A DNA stretch of 64,000 nt, taken from positions 1 through 64,000 of the forward strand of contig CACFLX010000003.1 of NCBI GenBank assembly GCA_902567235.1, read 5' to 3'. This DNA is from an uncultured Pelagibacteraceae bacterium. GTDB lineage: Bacteria; Pseudomonadota; Alphaproteobacteria; Pelagibacterales; Pelagibacteraceae. Below the pieces are notes generated by a model. It did not search any database, was not told where the DNA came from, and saw only the letters and a program-made list of their open reading frames with translations. Positions 43,207 through 52,615 of the stretch are shown here, one piece after another; positions within the stretch are counted from its first letter, which is position 1, and each line of letters begins with the position of its first letter. Both the position numbers and the translations under genes were made by a program.

Positions 43207-44345
43207 TAAAAATAATTTTCTAAAATGTTATAATATATTTTAGTCAATTTTTTTAAATCTGAAATTGGTGATCTCTCATCCACCATGTGAATAGTGGTGT
43301 TTCTTAATCCTAACTCTAATCTTGGGATAGAACCTAAAAATCTACTATCACTTGTACCACCTCTACAATTTAATTTTGCAGAATTACCTGTAACTTTTTT
43401 AACAATTTTTTTAACCATATAAATTTCTTTATTAGGTTTGGTATAAAAAGCTTCTCCACTCACTCTATATTCTATTTTAGTTTTACATTTTTCTTTTTTT
43501 GCAACCACATTTATTATTTTGCTTAGTTTTTTCTTAAGGGAAGCTGATTTATGTTTAGAGTTAAATCTAACATTAAATTTTGCACTAGCCGATTGGGGTA
43601 CTACATTTTCAGATAAATTATCTACATTCATTTTTGTAAACTCTAAGTTAGATGGAGGCATGAATTTTGTACCATTATCTAACGATGAACTTTTTAACTT
43701 TGCTATTATTTTAGCTAAGGCAGTACATGGATTGATATAAGACCCAGCAAACGCTGAGTGACCACTTTTTCCATATACAGTTATAATTCCATTCATAGAA
43801 CCACGTCTTCCAATTCTTATTTCATCCCCAACTGATTTATTTGAAGATGGCTCTCCTACTATAGAAAAATCTATTTTTTCACCTTTTTTTTTAAGGTGCC
43901 TCATAACAGCTGGGCAACCGTAACCTGTTGTTTCTTCATCCGCTGCAATAATAATTGAAATTGAACCTTTAAATTTTTTATTTTTAATAAATTTACTAAT
44001 TGCACTTATAAAGCAAGCTATCCCACCTTTCATATCTTGAGATCCTCTGCCGTTTAAATATCCTTTTTTTACAACAGCTTTAAATGGTGAAATTTTCCAA
44101 TTGTTAAGGTTTGCAACTACATCAGTATGTCCTAAAAAATTTATATGAGGTTTTGATTTACCAAATCTTGCATATAAATTTAAAGCAGGTTTTGGCCCTA
44201 TTCCTTTTGATTTAATAATTTTACATCTAAAACCAATTGAAGAAAGTTTTCTTGATAAAAATTTCATTATACCTTTATCCTCAGTTTTAACTGTCGGAAA
44301 TCTTATTAGCTCTTGAGCTAACTTTATCTCATTAAAAATTTTCAT
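43206..44345 (-). CDS. dapE: Succinyl-diaminopimelate desuccinylase
   Basis: 379 residues of the M20 metallopeptidase family: FLGHTDVV (metal His), GSQDMKGGIACF (bridging Asp), AADEETTGYG (general base Glu pair), and C-terminal NTTIHMVDERS (metal His). It releases succinate from N-succinyl-LL-diaminopimelate in the lysine and peptidoglycan precursor pathway. It follows dapD by 2 bp. ArgE-like enzymes are related, but the dapD neighbour favours DapE. Confidence 0.93.
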   Translation of the reverse strand: MKIFNEIKLAQELIRFPTVKTEDKGIMKFLSRKLSSIGFRCKIIKSKGIGPKPALNLYARFGKSKPHINFLGHTDVVANLNNWKISPFKAVVKKGYLNGRGSQDMKGGIACFISAISKFIKNKKFKGSISIIIAADEETTGYGCPAVMRHLKKKGEKIDFSIVGEPSSNKSVGDEIRIGRRGSMNGIITVYGKSGHSAFAGSYINPCTALAKIIAKLKSSSLDNGTKFMPPSNLEFTKMNVDNLSENVVPQSASAKFNVRFNSKHKSASLKKKLSKIINVVAKKEKCKTKIEYRVSGEAFYTKPNKEIYMVKKIVKKVTGNSAKLNCRGGTSDSRFLGSIPRLELGLRNTTIHMVDERSPISDLKKLTKIYYNILENYF

Positions 44346-44347
44346 TA

Positions 44348-45178
44348 TTAATCTCTTAATAGGTCATTAATAGATGTTTTAGACCTTGTTTTTTCATCAA
44401 CCTGTTTAATAATAACCGCACAATATAGAGAAGGTGCTGAAGGATTATTTTTGTCAGGCAAAGATCCGGGTACCACAACTGAATAGGGAGGTATTTTTCC
44501 ATACGTAATCTCACCTGTTTTTCTATTTACAATTTTTGTTGATTGGCCAATATACATTCCCATACTTATTACAGATCCTTCTCCTACAATTACACCTTCA
44601 ACAACTTCTGACATTGCTCCTAAAAAAACATTATCTTCAATAATAGTAGGCAATGCTTGTGCTGGTTCTAAAACTCCTCCAACTCCACTTGCAGCAGATA
44701 TATGACAATTTTTTCCAATTTGACTACAACTTCCTGCTCTAGCAAAAGTGTCGATCATTGTACCTTCATCCACGTACGCACCGATATTAATATAACATGG
44801 CATTAGGACTGCATTTTTGCCAACAAAAGATCCTTTTCTTACAGGCGAGTTTGGAACCATCCTAAAACCCGCTTTTTCATGATCTTCTTTTGTCCATCCG
44901 GCTGTTTTACCTTTAAGCAAGTGAGCTTTGTCATACCAACTACTATAAGGGCCATTTAAATTTTCCATTGGATAAATTCTAAAACTTAACATGATTGCTT
45001 TTTTAAGATATTGATGGGTTACCCATTCCCCATTAATCTTTTCTGCAACTCTAACTTTTCCACTGTCTAAATCTGCAATGATTTGATTAATAGTATCTTT
45101 AATCTTTTTATCAGAATTAGTGTTTATTTGATCTTTATTTTCCCAAGCATCATTTATAATTTTTTCTATATCACTCAT
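44348..45178 (-). CDS. dapD: Tetrahydrodipicolinate N-succinyltransferase
   Basis: 276 residues with a left-handed beta-helix of hexapeptide repeats (about 120-230, such as [25 protein letters not shown]). It succinylates tetrahydrodipicolinate from succinyl-CoA, the step before DapC and DapE. It is 2 bp upstream of dapE and 4 bp downstream of the HAD hydrolase gene. Confidence 0.95.
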   Translation of the reverse strand: MSDIEKIINDAWENKDQINTNSDKKIKDTINQIIADLDSGKVRVAEKINGEWVTHQYLKKAIMLSFRIYPMENLNGPYSSWYDKAHLLKGKTAGWTKEDHEKAGFRMVPNSPVRKGSFVGKNAVLMPCYINIGAYVDEGTMIDTFARAGSCSQIGKNCHISAASGVGGVLEPAQALPTIIEDNVFLGAMSEVVEGVIVGEGSVISMGMYIGQSTKIVNRKTGEITYGKIPPYSVVVPGSLPDKNNPSAPSLYCAVIIKQVDEKTRSKTSINDLLRD

Positions 45179-45182
45179 AATA

Positions 45183-45872
45183 TTATTTCTCTTTTAATAA
45201 CCTTATTTTTTTTAAAAATAAAGCAAGATTATCAATTTTATAATCAATCACATCTTTATATTTTTCTATGTCATTAATTGGTTGATCATTAATAAACCAA
45301 ACTTTTGTCATGTCTTTTGCCGTATCTGATGAGAGGTTTTTAGCAATATCTTCTATATAAACAGTTTCTTCACTATTAGGGATTTTAAACTTGTCACACA
45401 TTAATTTAAGCGATTCAGGGTTAGGTTTTGGTTTAAATTGAAAATCAACAATATCCATGATTTTTCCTTCAAATAAATCATCAATACCTATTTTTTTCAT
45501 ACAATTAATTGCATGTTCTTTACTGCCATTAGTTGCGCAATACATTTTTACATTTAATTTTAATAGCTCTTCTCTTAATTCTATATCTTTTTCCAGACAG
45601 TCATAATTGATATTATGTACATACTTAAGAAACTCTTTGGCAACTATCAAATCTGGATAATTTTTCATTAATCCATTTAAAGAAGTATCGTATTTATAAA
45701 AATAATCTGCTTGAATTTCTTTCGCCTTAATTTTATCTATACCAAGTTTAATTGAGATAAATTCTGTCATTCTGCTTGATACCTGACCAAATAAAGTTTT
45801 TAAATATTTTGGATGATATACGCATCCATCCATGTCCAAAATTAAATATTTTACTTTTTTTAAATCTTTCAT
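45183..45872 (-). CDS. HAD-superfamily hydrolase, pyrimidine 5'-nucleotidase-like
   Basis: 229 residues. The HAD motif I is [12 protein letters not shown] (Asp13 nucleophile, Asp15 acid), motif II is in [10 protein letters not shown], and motif III/IV is [10 protein letters not shown]. Length and cap position fit the SDT1/pyrimidine 5'-nucleotidase group, which Alphaproteobacteria commonly keep between argB and dapD. Its end is 4 bp from dapD and its start overlaps argB by 4 bp. Physiological substrate uncertain. Confidence 0.8.
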   Translation of the reverse strand: MKDLKKVKYLILDMDGCVYHPKYLKTLFGQVSSRMTEFISIKLGIDKIKAKEIQADYFYKYDTSLNGLMKNYPDLIVAKEFLKYVHNINYDCLEKDIELREELLKLNVKMYCATNGSKEHAINCMKKIGIDDLFEGKIMDIVDFQFKPKPNPESLKLMCDKFKIPNSEETVYIEDIAKNLSSDTAKDMTKVWFINDQPINDIEKYKDVIDYKIDNLALFLKKIRLLKEK

Positions 45873-46717
45873 TTTCTGATTAAAGTTCCTGCACCTTTAT
45901 CAGAAAATAACTCAAATAATATTGAATGAGGTTTTCTTCCATCAACTATAACTACACCTGTCACTCCATTATTTACAGCATCAAGACAGGTATTAATTTT
46001 TGGAATCATCCCACCAGAAATATCACCATCTTTAAGCATTTTTTCTGCAATAGAAGAATTAATTTCTGGTATTAGTTTTTTATTTTTATCAAGGACACCT
46101 TCAACATCAGTCATCAGCAATAATCTTCTTGAGTTAAGTTCTTTTGCAACTGAGCCAGCAGCAATATCAGCATTTATATTATAGGTTTTTTTATCATCGC
46201 TGGTGCCCATAGGCACTACTATTGGTATTTTTTTTTCTTTTATAATTTTTAAAATACTTTTCAAATCTATTTCTTTTGGTGAACCAACAAAGCCAAGTTC
46301 TTTTTTTTCTGGTTTAATTTTAATTATATTTTTATTATTAGGTGCTACAGATTCTGCATTTATTTGAAGATTTTTTAAATTATTTATAATTTCAGAATTT
46401 AATTCTAAAAGTGCTTCTTCAACAACTTTAACAGTTATTTCATCAGTAACTCTCAAACCATCAATAAACTTTGATTCTATATTTAATTCATCAAGTTTTT
46501 TTTTTATATTTTTTCCACCACCATGAACAACTATTACTGATAATCCTAACTTATATATTACTGAAATATCTTCAATGAATTGTCTAAATAAATTATCCTC
46601 AAGTAGTACTGATCCGCCACATTTAATCACAATTATTTCTTCTAAGTACTTTGCAATATATTTTTTAACTTCTTCGACAGATGGACCATTAGTGGGTAAA
46701 ATTTTTTCTAAATCCAT
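45869..46717 (-). CDS. argB: Acetylglutamate kinase
   Basis: 282 residues of the amino acid kinase fold: VIKCGGSVL (phosphate-binding), VVHGGGKNIKKKLDEL, and GGMIPKINTCLDAVNNGV near the C-terminus. It phosphorylates N-acetylglutamate in arginine synthesis. It begins right at the yidC stop with no gap. In many Alphaproteobacteria the GTPase gene engB/ysxC sits between yidC and argB; it is absent here. Confidence 0.94.
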   Translation of the reverse strand: MDLEKILPTNGPSVEEVKKYIAKYLEEIIVIKCGGSVLLEDNLFRQFIEDISVIYKLGLSVIVVHGGGKNIKKKLDELNIESKFIDGLRVTDEITVKVVEEALLELNSEIINNLKNLQINAESVAPNNKNIIKIKPEKKELGFVGSPKEIDLKSILKIIKEKKIPIVVPMGTSDDKKTYNINADIAAGSVAKELNSRRLLLMTDVEGVLDKNKKLIPEINSSIAEKMLKDGDISGGMIPKINTCLDAVNNGVTGVVIVDGRKPHSILFELFSDKGAGTLIRK

Positions 46718-48397
46718 TTATTGTACTGTTTTAACAGCTGTTCTTTTTATAATAACATACTGTTGTGCCATTGTTAAAACGTTGTTGACTGTCCAATAAA
46801 TTACGAGACCTGATGGGAACGGCGCCAGTATTACAGTTAAAAAAAGTGGAAAGAACATAAATATTTTTGCCTGTATTGGATCAGGGGGAGTAGGGTTAAG
46901 CTTTTGTTGTAAATACATTGATAACCCCATAAGGCAAGGCCACAGGCCGATTAATAAAAATGATGGAGGATCCCAAGGGATTAAACCAAACAAATTAAAA
47001 ATTGAGGTAGGGTCTCTTTCCGATAAATCTTGTATCCATCCAAAGAAAGGTTGATGTCTCATTTCTATAGTTACGAATAACATCTTATAAATGGCAAAAA
47101 AGAAAGGGATCTGTATTAAGATTGGCAAACAACCAGAAAGAGGATTAATTTTTTCTTTTTTATATAATGACATCATTTCTTGTTGTAATTTTACCTTATC
47201 TTCTTTGTGAAGTTCCTTTAATCTTGTCATTTCCGGTTGAAGGACTTTCATTTTTGCCATTGATCTAAATGAATAGTTTGAAAGTGGAAAAAATGCCAGT
47301 CGTATACAAGCGGTAATCATAATTATTGCTATTCCAAAATTACCAGTGAGCTTATAAAAGTAATCAATTGCAAAAAATAGGTTCTTAACGATGAAGTAAA
47401 ACCAACCCCAATCTATAGCTAAATCAAATTTTTCTATTTTTAATTTTTCTGCATATCCATCAATAACACTGACCTCTTTAGCTGCTACAATAATTTTAAT
47501 ATTATTTGATTTAGTTTCATTTGCGCCAACAGTAGTAGGGTTTCTTTCAATAAAATTAGCTTTAAATTTATTCTTAAATTCAAAATCTGCTTTAAATTCT
47601 TTATTTTTTTCTGGAATTAAGCTAGCAATCCAATATTTATCAGTAATACCTAGCCATCCTTTACCTGCATTAACTGAATATTTTTTTTCTTCTATATCAT
47701 CATAATCTTGCTCTACTAATTGGTCATCAAACACTCCAATAAGACCTTCGTGAAGAATATAAAAGTTTGTTACTTCAGGTGCAGTATTTCTTATAATTTG
47801 ACCATAGGGATAAAAATTATATTTTTTTTCCGTTGTATTTTTAATGGTCTGATCAACTGTAAATAAATATTCATCATCTATACTTATTTTTTTATTAAAT
47901 ATTATTCCTTGATCATTTTCCCATTTAAGATTGATTGGATTATTAGGAGTTAATTTATTATTTCCCACTACTTTCCATATGGTTTTGCTATTTGGCACAT
48001 CTATATTCTCACTATTGGTTGCCCAACCAGTTTCAACATAATATCCATTATTTAAATTTCGAGGATTCAATAAAACTATCTGATCATTTCCATTTAGGGT
48101 TTCAGTGTACTTTTTGAATGTTAGGTCATCAATTGTACTTCCCGTTAAAGAAATTGATCCTTTCATGCTAATATTTTCAAATTCTATTCTTTGATTTTTA
48201 GATTTAGCTTCAGATCTAGAAATTTCTAATACTTTTTCCTCAACTTCCAAACTTGGAGCTTCCGTCGTTTCTAAAACTTGATTTTTTTCTTCTTGAACTT
48301 GTTTCAAATCTTGCGGACTTGGCGCAAAGAAAAGGCTATAAAGAATAATTACAGCTGCACTAAGAGATATTGCTGCTATGACGTTTTTTGAATCCAT
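46718..48397 (-). CDS. yidC: Membrane protein insertase YidC
   Basis: 559 residues. An N-terminal transmembrane helix (about 6-24) is followed by a large periplasmic domain (about 65-330) and the conserved C-terminal five-helix insertase core, with KEKINPLSGCLPILIQIPFFFAIY typical of YidC. It inserts and folds inner-membrane proteins alone or with Sec. It starts directly after yidD, in the conserved rpmH-rnpA-yidD-yidC block. Confidence 0.96.
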   Translation of the reverse strand: MDSKNVIAAISLSAAVIILYSLFFAPSPQDLKQVQEEKNQVLETTEAPSLEVEEKVLEISRSEAKSKNQRIEFENISMKGSISLTGSTIDDLTFKKYTETLNGNDQIVLLNPRNLNNGYYVETGWATNSENIDVPNSKTIWKVVGNNKLTPNNPINLKWENDQGIIFNKKISIDDEYLFTVDQTIKNTTEKKYNFYPYGQIIRNTAPEVTNFYILHEGLIGVFDDQLVEQDYDDIEEKKYSVNAGKGWLGITDKYWIASLIPEKNKEFKADFEFKNKFKANFIERNPTTVGANETKSNNIKIIVAAKEVSVIDGYAEKLKIEKFDLAIDWGWFYFIVKNLFFAIDYFYKLTGNFGIAIIMITACIRLAFFPLSNYSFRSMAKMKVLQPEMTRLKELHKEDKVKLQQEMMSLYKKEKINPLSGCLPILIQIPFFFAIYKMLFVTIEMRHQPFFGWIQDLSERDPTSIFNLFGLIPWDPPSFLLIGLWPCLMGLSMYLQQKLNPTPPDPIQAKIFMFFPLFLTVILAPFPSGLVIYWTVNNVLTMAQQYVIIKRTAVKTVQ

Positions 48398-48640
48398 TTA
48401 ATTTCTTTTCTTCTTTATTGGATCAAATCCTTCACCGCCTCCCAATATTTTAATTGGGTGACATGACAAGATTCTTTTTAAACCAAAAAAACATCCTTTT
48501 AAAAAACCATATTCTTTAAGACTGTCTATAAAATATTCAGAACATGTAGGAAGATATCTACAGTTATTTCCAAGATATGGTGACAAAACATATTGGTAAA
48601 ATTTTATAATTTTAATAATAATTTTTGAAAAAATATTCAT
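48398..48640 (-). CDS. yidD: Membrane protein insertion efficiency factor YidD
   Basis: 80 residues with the family signature YQYVLSPYLGNNCRYLPTCSEY (DUF37), including the three conserved cysteines (CRYLPTCSEY and ILSCHPI). It assists YidC-dependent insertion at the inner membrane. It overlaps rnpA by one base and abuts yidC. Confidence 0.95.
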   Translation of the reverse strand: MNIFSKIIIKIIKFYQYVLSPYLGNNCRYLPTCSEYFIDSLKEYGFLKGCFFGLKRILSCHPIKILGGGEGFDPIKKKRN

Positions 48641-48981
48641 TATTTAATTTTTTTATAATCCTTTATTATAGTTTCTTTAATATCAGCAAATTTCGCATTT
48701 ATAATTGATTTTTTTGCAATAAATAAATACGAATAATTAAAATTAATTTTTGATATTTTGATAATTTGATTCATAATATTTCTCAATCTTCTTTTTATTT
48801 TATTTCTTTTAACAGCATTGCCTAATTTTTTTTGTGTTACAAAACTTATATTTAAATAATTATTACTTTTATTAGAAAGGTTTTTGAAGAAAATATTAAT
48901 ATATTTGTTAGATATTTTTTTTCCTGTTAACAGTGATTTGAAATCTTGATTCTTTGATAGACTCAATAATTTAATTTGCAT
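48640..48981 (-). CDS. rnpA: Ribonuclease P protein component
   Basis: 113 residues, very basic, with the RNR-type motif KRNKIKRRLRNIMNQ (about 58-72). RnpA is the protein cofactor of RNase P that matures tRNA 5' ends. The ATG shares a base with the rpmH stop codon, the usual tight rpmH-rnpA coupling. Confidence 0.92.
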   Translation of the reverse strand: MQIKLLSLSKNQDFKSLLTGKKISNKYINIFFKNLSNKSNNYLNISFVTQKKLGNAVKRNKIKRRLRNIMNQIIKISKINFNYSYLFIAKKSIINAKFADIKETIIKDYKKIK

Positions 48982-49115
48982 TAAACAGTAAGTTTTTTTC
49001 TTCCTTTTGCTCTTCTTCTTGCCAATAGCTTTTTTCCTCCTTTAGTTCTCATTTTAGATCTAAAGCCATGTCTTCTCTTTCTTACTAATCTACTCGGTTG
49101 GTATGTTCTTTTCAT
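48981..49115 (-). CDS. rpmH: 50S ribosomal protein L34
   Basis: 44 residues read on the minus strand. It begins [20 protein letters not shown], contains [20 protein letters not shown], and ends in LTV. This is an unmistakable L34. It heads the rpmH-rnpA-yidD-yidC operon and its stop overlaps the rnpA start by one base. The ~85 bp upstream is free of genes and should hold the promoter. Confidence 0.97.
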   Translation of the reverse strand: MKRTYQPSRLVRKRRHGFRSKMRTKGGKKLLARRRAKGRKKLTV

Positions 49116-49200
49116 AATAACTTAATAAAATCTATTTAAAATTTCGGTAGTTATAAGAAATAAGTGTATTAAAGTACAGTTAATTTTTAAAAGATAAAGG

Positions 49201-49920
49201 ATGGAAAAAGATAAAAAAATTAAAATATTTTTGGGCTTAGCTTATTTATTAATAGTTATATTATTTTTATGGCTTATTTTTAATAAATTTTCATTAGATG
49301 AACTTGCCAGCTATGATTTTATTAAAAATAATAGAGATTATTTGATTTCTATAAAAGAAAGCAATCTTTTTCTAATTTCATTAATTTTTTTAATTTTTAC
49401 AATTTTATGGGTTTTACTTTTAGGTTTTGGAAGTCCAATTTTTTTATTAGGTGGATTTATTTTTGGTAAATGGATAGGAACAATTTTAGTTGTCTTTGGT
49501 TTATCAGCAGGAGCTACATTATTATATATTTTAGCAAATTATTTTTTTAAAGATTTAATTATAAAAAAGTTTTCAAAAAAATTTTCTAAACTAAAAGAAA
49601 AATTTAAAAATAATGAATTTTCATTTTTTTTAATTTATAGATTTATTGGAGGAATTCCTTTCTCAATATCAAATATTTTGCCAGTTTTATTCGATATTAA
49701 AGTTAAAAATTTCTTTTTTGGATCAGTAATTGGTATGGCGCCACAACTTTTTATAGGAGTAAGTATAGGAGCTGGAATTGAAAAAATTATTAATTTAAAT
49801 CAAGATCCTCCAACATTATTAAATATTTTAAATTCCAAAGATATTTATATGCCAATAATTGGTTTTATTTTTTTTATAGTTTTAACTTATATATTAAGAA
49901 AAAAATTTTATAAAAACTAA
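49201..49920 (+). CDS. TVP38/TMEM64-family membrane protein
   Basis: 239 residues with five to six membrane segments. It has the family's central features: GSPIFLLGGFIFGKWIGT, followed by a basic loop and YRFIGGIPFSISNILPVLF. These DedA-related proteins are inner-membrane transporters or scramblases of unclear substrate. The gene is alone, divergent from rpmH and convergent with tRNA-Thr. Confidence 0.82.
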   Translation: MEKDKKIKIFLGLAYLLIVILFLWLIFNKFSLDELASYDFIKNNRDYLISIKESNLFLISLIFLIFTILWVLLLGFGSPIFLLGGFIFGKWIGTILVVFGLSAGATLLYILANYFFKDLIIKKFSKKFSKLKEKFKNNEFSFFLIYRFIGGIPFSISNILPVLFDIKVKNFFFGSVIGMAPQLFIGVSIGAGIEKIINLNQDPPTLLNILNSKDIYMPIIGFIFFIVLTYILRKKFYKN

Positions 49921-49926
49921 TTTTGT

Positions 49927-50000
49927 TGGTGCCCCCACCAAGAATCGAACTTGAAATTCAACCTTACCATGGTCGCGTTATGCCATTTAACTATAAGGGC
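49927..50000 (-). tRNA. tRNA-Thr (anticodon GGT)
   Basis: The reverse complement folds into a 74-nt tRNA with encoded CCA. The acceptor is GCCCTTA/TGGGGGC (two G-U pairs), the D arm GTTA/TAAC, the anticodon stem CGACC/GGTTG with loop ATGGTAA, the variable loop 4 nt, and the T loop TTCGATT. Anticodon GGT reads ACC/ACU. The stems contain more wobble pairs than the other tRNAs here, but the fold is complete. Confidence 0.88.
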
Positions 50001-50097
50001 AATTTATTTCAATGTTTAGTGTATAAAATAAAAATTTTCAAATTATTGCCATTTTTTTTTATTAAAAAACAGGCTATATCATAGATTAGGAAATGTT

Positions 50098-50298
50098 ATG
50101 GGAATTCACTACGATTATAAAAGCACAAGAGGTGCCAAAGCTATGGAAAAGCAAGCTAAGAGAGAGAAAAAACTTGCAGAAAAAAGAGCTAAGAAACAAG
50201 CCAAAACAGGTTTTGCGAAAGAAAAAGATCAAGATAAAACAATTCCATTAGACCAAGTCATTACACTGGACCATCTTACCAATCCAGATAAGAAATAA
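50098..50298 (+). CDS. Small lysine-rich protein of unknown function
   Basis: 66 residues with a predicted basic helix (about 15-50, alternating Lys/Ala/Glu: AKREKKLAEKRAKKQAK) and an acidic end PLDQVITLDHLTNPDKK. It is the first gene of the run leading through a 33-residue ORF into dcd, and directly abuts that ORF. No family recognised. The coherent context and clear start support a real gene. Confidence 0.55.
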   Translation: MGIHYDYKSTRGAKAMEKQAKREKKLAEKRAKKQAKTGFAKEKDQDKTIPLDQVITLDHLTNPDKK

Positions 50299-50400
50299 AT
50301 GAATAAAAAAGATAAGATTAGCAAATTAGAAATTGCATTAAGAAAAAATTTAAAAAAAAGAAAAAATTTTCAAAATAAAAAAAAAAATAAAAAAAATTAA
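50299..50400 (+). CDS. Tiny basic ORF between the 66-residue gene and dcd
   Basis: 33 residues ([20 protein letters not shown] and a Lys/Asn-rich tail). The ATG follows the preceding TAA with no gap, and the TAA overlaps the dcd ATG as TAATG. This geometry is the usual sign of translational coupling. The sequence is low-complexity A-rich DNA, so chance cannot be excluded. Confidence 0.35.
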   Translation: MNKKDKISKLEIALRKNLKKRKNFQNKKKNKKN

Positions 50401-50954
50401 TGTCTGTACAATCTGATAAATGGATTAAGAAAATGGCTAAGGAAAATGGTATGATATCTCCATTTGAGGAAGAACAAGTTAGAGGAAACAAGATATCATT
50501 TGGTACCTCAAGTTATGGATATGATGCTCGTGTTAATTCAGAGTTTAAAGTATTTACAAATGTAAATTCTGAGATAGTAGATCCAAAAAATTTTAAGCCC
50601 ACTAGTTTTGTTTCAAAAACTGGACCAGAATGTATTATACCCCCAAATTCTTTTGCATTAGCTAGCACTGTTGAATATTTTAAAATTCCAAAAGATGTTT
50701 TAGTAATTTGCCTTGGAAAATCTACCTATGCCAGGTGTGGAATTATTGTGAATGTAACTCCTTTAGAACCTGGTTGGGAAGGTCATGTCACTCTTGAATT
50801 TTCAAACACAACTCCATTACCTGCAAAAATTTATGCAAATGAAGGAGTTGCTCAATTTATATTTTTAAAAGGAAACGAAGTACCAGAAGTGACTTATGCC
50901 GATAGAAAAGGAAAGTATATGGGTCAAACAGGAGTAACTTTACCCAAAGTTTAA
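50400..50954 (+). CDS. dcd: dCTP deaminase
   Basis: 184 residues, with [31 protein letters not shown] and [14 protein letters not shown] (catalytic Glu region), as in Dcd. It deaminates dCTP to dUTP to supply dTMP synthesis. The murA gene follows by 2 bp. Confidence 0.94.
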   Translation: MSVQSDKWIKKMAKENGMISPFEEEQVRGNKISFGTSSYGYDARVNSEFKVFTNVNSEIVDPKNFKPTSFVSKTGPECIIPPNSFALASTVEYFKIPKDVLVICLGKSTYARCGIIVNVTPLEPGWEGHVTLEFSNTTPLPAKIYANEGVAQFIFLKGNEVPEVTYADRKGKYMGQTGVTLPKV

Positions 50955-50956
50955 TA

Positions 50957-52216
50957 ATGGATAAATTAGAAGTTTTCGGAGCAAGAAAGCTCAAGGGAAA
51001 TATAAGAATTTCAGGCTCAAAGAACGCTGCTTTACCAATTCTAGCAGCAAGCATTTTATCAAACAAAAAAATTATTTTAAATAATCTTCCAAATGTAAAA
51101 GATATTAATACAATGATAAAATTATTAGAATCAATTGGATCAATAGTAAAATACTCAAAAAAAAAAAATTCAGTAACAATACAAAATAAAAATAAAATTA
51201 AGACTTTTGCATCCTATAATTTGGTTAAAACTATGAGGGCTGGAATTCTTGTGTTAGGACCTATGTTGGCAAGATATGGTAATGCAAAAGTTTCTACTCC
51301 AGGGGGATGTACTATTGGAGTTAGACCCATAGATATACATTTAAAAGCTTTAGCAAAACTAGGTGTAAATTATAAAATAGTAGATGGATATGTTCATGCT
51401 AATTTAAAGAAAAAACTAAAGGGTACAAAAATTAAATTTCCAAAAATATCTGTAGGTGCCACAGAAAATTTGATTATAGCTTCATCTATGGCAGAAGGAA
51501 TTACTATTTTATCTAACTGTGCAATCGAACCTGAAATAAAAGATTTGGTTAATTTTATTAATTGTATGGGAGGAAAAATAAAATGGATTGGAAAAAGAAC
51601 TTTAAAAATTCAAGGTGTGAATAATTTTAAAGAGACAAAATATACTATTATGCCTGATAGAATTGAAGCTGGCACATACTTGATTGCTGCAGCAGTAACT
51701 GAAGGTAATTTAAAAATATCAGGAATCAATCCTAATATTATACGGACAGAAATAGAAATATTTAAAAAATTAGGTATGAAAATAAAAATTGAAAAAAATC
51801 AAATCAACATTGCAGGAAGCAAGGATATAAAAAACATTAAAATAAAAACTTCACCTTATCCAGGATTTCCCACAGACTTGCAGGCACAGCTTATGGTGTT
51901 GCTTTGTAAAAGCAAAAAACTTTCTATAATTAGTGAAGAAATTTTTGAAAATAGATTTATGCATGTTGCTGAGTTAAATCGAATGGGAGCTAAAATAAAA
52001 ACAAAAGGAAACAAAGCATTCATTGAAGGAAATACTAACTTTAAATCAGCTGAATTAATGGCAACAGATTTAAGGGCATCAGTTTCTTTAATTCTTGCAG
52101 CGCTAATAGCAAAAGGAAAAACAACAATAAATAGAATATATCATCTAGATAGAGGGTATGAAGAAATAGAGAAAAAATTGAGAAAAGTAGGAGCCAGGAT
52201 AAGAAGAGTTTCTTAA
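50957..52216 (+). CDS. murA: UDP-N-acetylglucosamine 1-carboxyvinyltransferase
   Basis: 419 residues of the EPSP-synthase fold. The N-terminal GNIRISGSKNAALP provides Lys22/Asn23, and the catalytic Cys118 is in TPGGCTIGVRPID. The Cys (rather than Asp) predicts fosfomycin-sensitive chemistry. It transfers enolpyruvate to UDP-GlcNAc, the first committed step of peptidoglycan synthesis. A DUF2948 gene begins right after its stop. Confidence 0.96.
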   Translation: MDKLEVFGARKLKGNIRISGSKNAALPILAASILSNKKIILNNLPNVKDINTMIKLLESIGSIVKYSKKKNSVTIQNKNKIKTFASYNLVKTMRAGILVLGPMLARYGNAKVSTPGGCTIGVRPIDIHLKALAKLGVNYKIVDGYVHANLKKKLKGTKIKFPKISVGATENLIIASSMAEGITILSNCAIEPEIKDLVNFINCMGGKIKWIGKRTLKIQGVNNFKETKYTIMPDRIEAGTYLIAAAVTEGNLKISGINPNIIRTEIEIFKKLGMKIKIEKNQINIAGSKDIKNIKIKTSPYPGFPTDLQAQLMVLLCKSKKLSIISEEIFENRFMHVAELNRMGAKIKTKGNKAFIEGNTNFKSAELMATDLRASVSLILAALIAKGKTTINRIYHLDRGYEEIEKKLRKVGARIRRVS

Positions 52217-52615
52217 ATGAGTGAGAAAAAATATCTTGCAAAAATTATAGCAAAAGATCCAAATGGTCTACAAGTAATATCTGCTTGTTGTTCCAATGGA
52301 AAAGTACAAGTAAATGAAATTAAATTTTTAAAAAAAAATAAATTATTTTTGATATCGATCGATAGATTAAATAAAGAAAATAATGAAGATAAAAAAATTA
52401 AAAGTATTTGTAAATTTGAATTTGTGGACAGTGTAAAATCAAAAAACATTGATCAAAGCAATAAAAGTAATATTTTAGAACTATTGGGAATTGACCTTTT
52501 TAAAATAGGAGAAAATTTTGAGATTACCCTTTTATTTAATAATAATGCATTTATAACTTTATCCACAGAAGTTTTGGAAATAACACTTGAGGATCAAAAT
52601 AAATTAAATGATTAA
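52217..52615 (+). CDS. DUF2948-family protein
   Basis: 132 residues. The N-terminal LAKIIAKDPNGLQVISACCSNGKVQVNEIKF and the C-terminal GENFEITLLFNNNAFITLSTEVLEITLED fit the DUF2948 proteins. In Alphaproteobacteria these are encoded between murA and hisD, exactly the position here. It abuts murA and overlaps hisD by 8 bp. Function unknown. Confidence 0.75.
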   Translation: MSEKKYLAKIIAKDPNGLQVISACCSNGKVQVNEIKFLKKNKLFLISIDRLNKENNEDKKIKSICKFEFVDSVKSKNIDQSNKSNILELLGIDLFKIGENFEITLLFNNNAFITLSTEVLEITLEDQNKLND

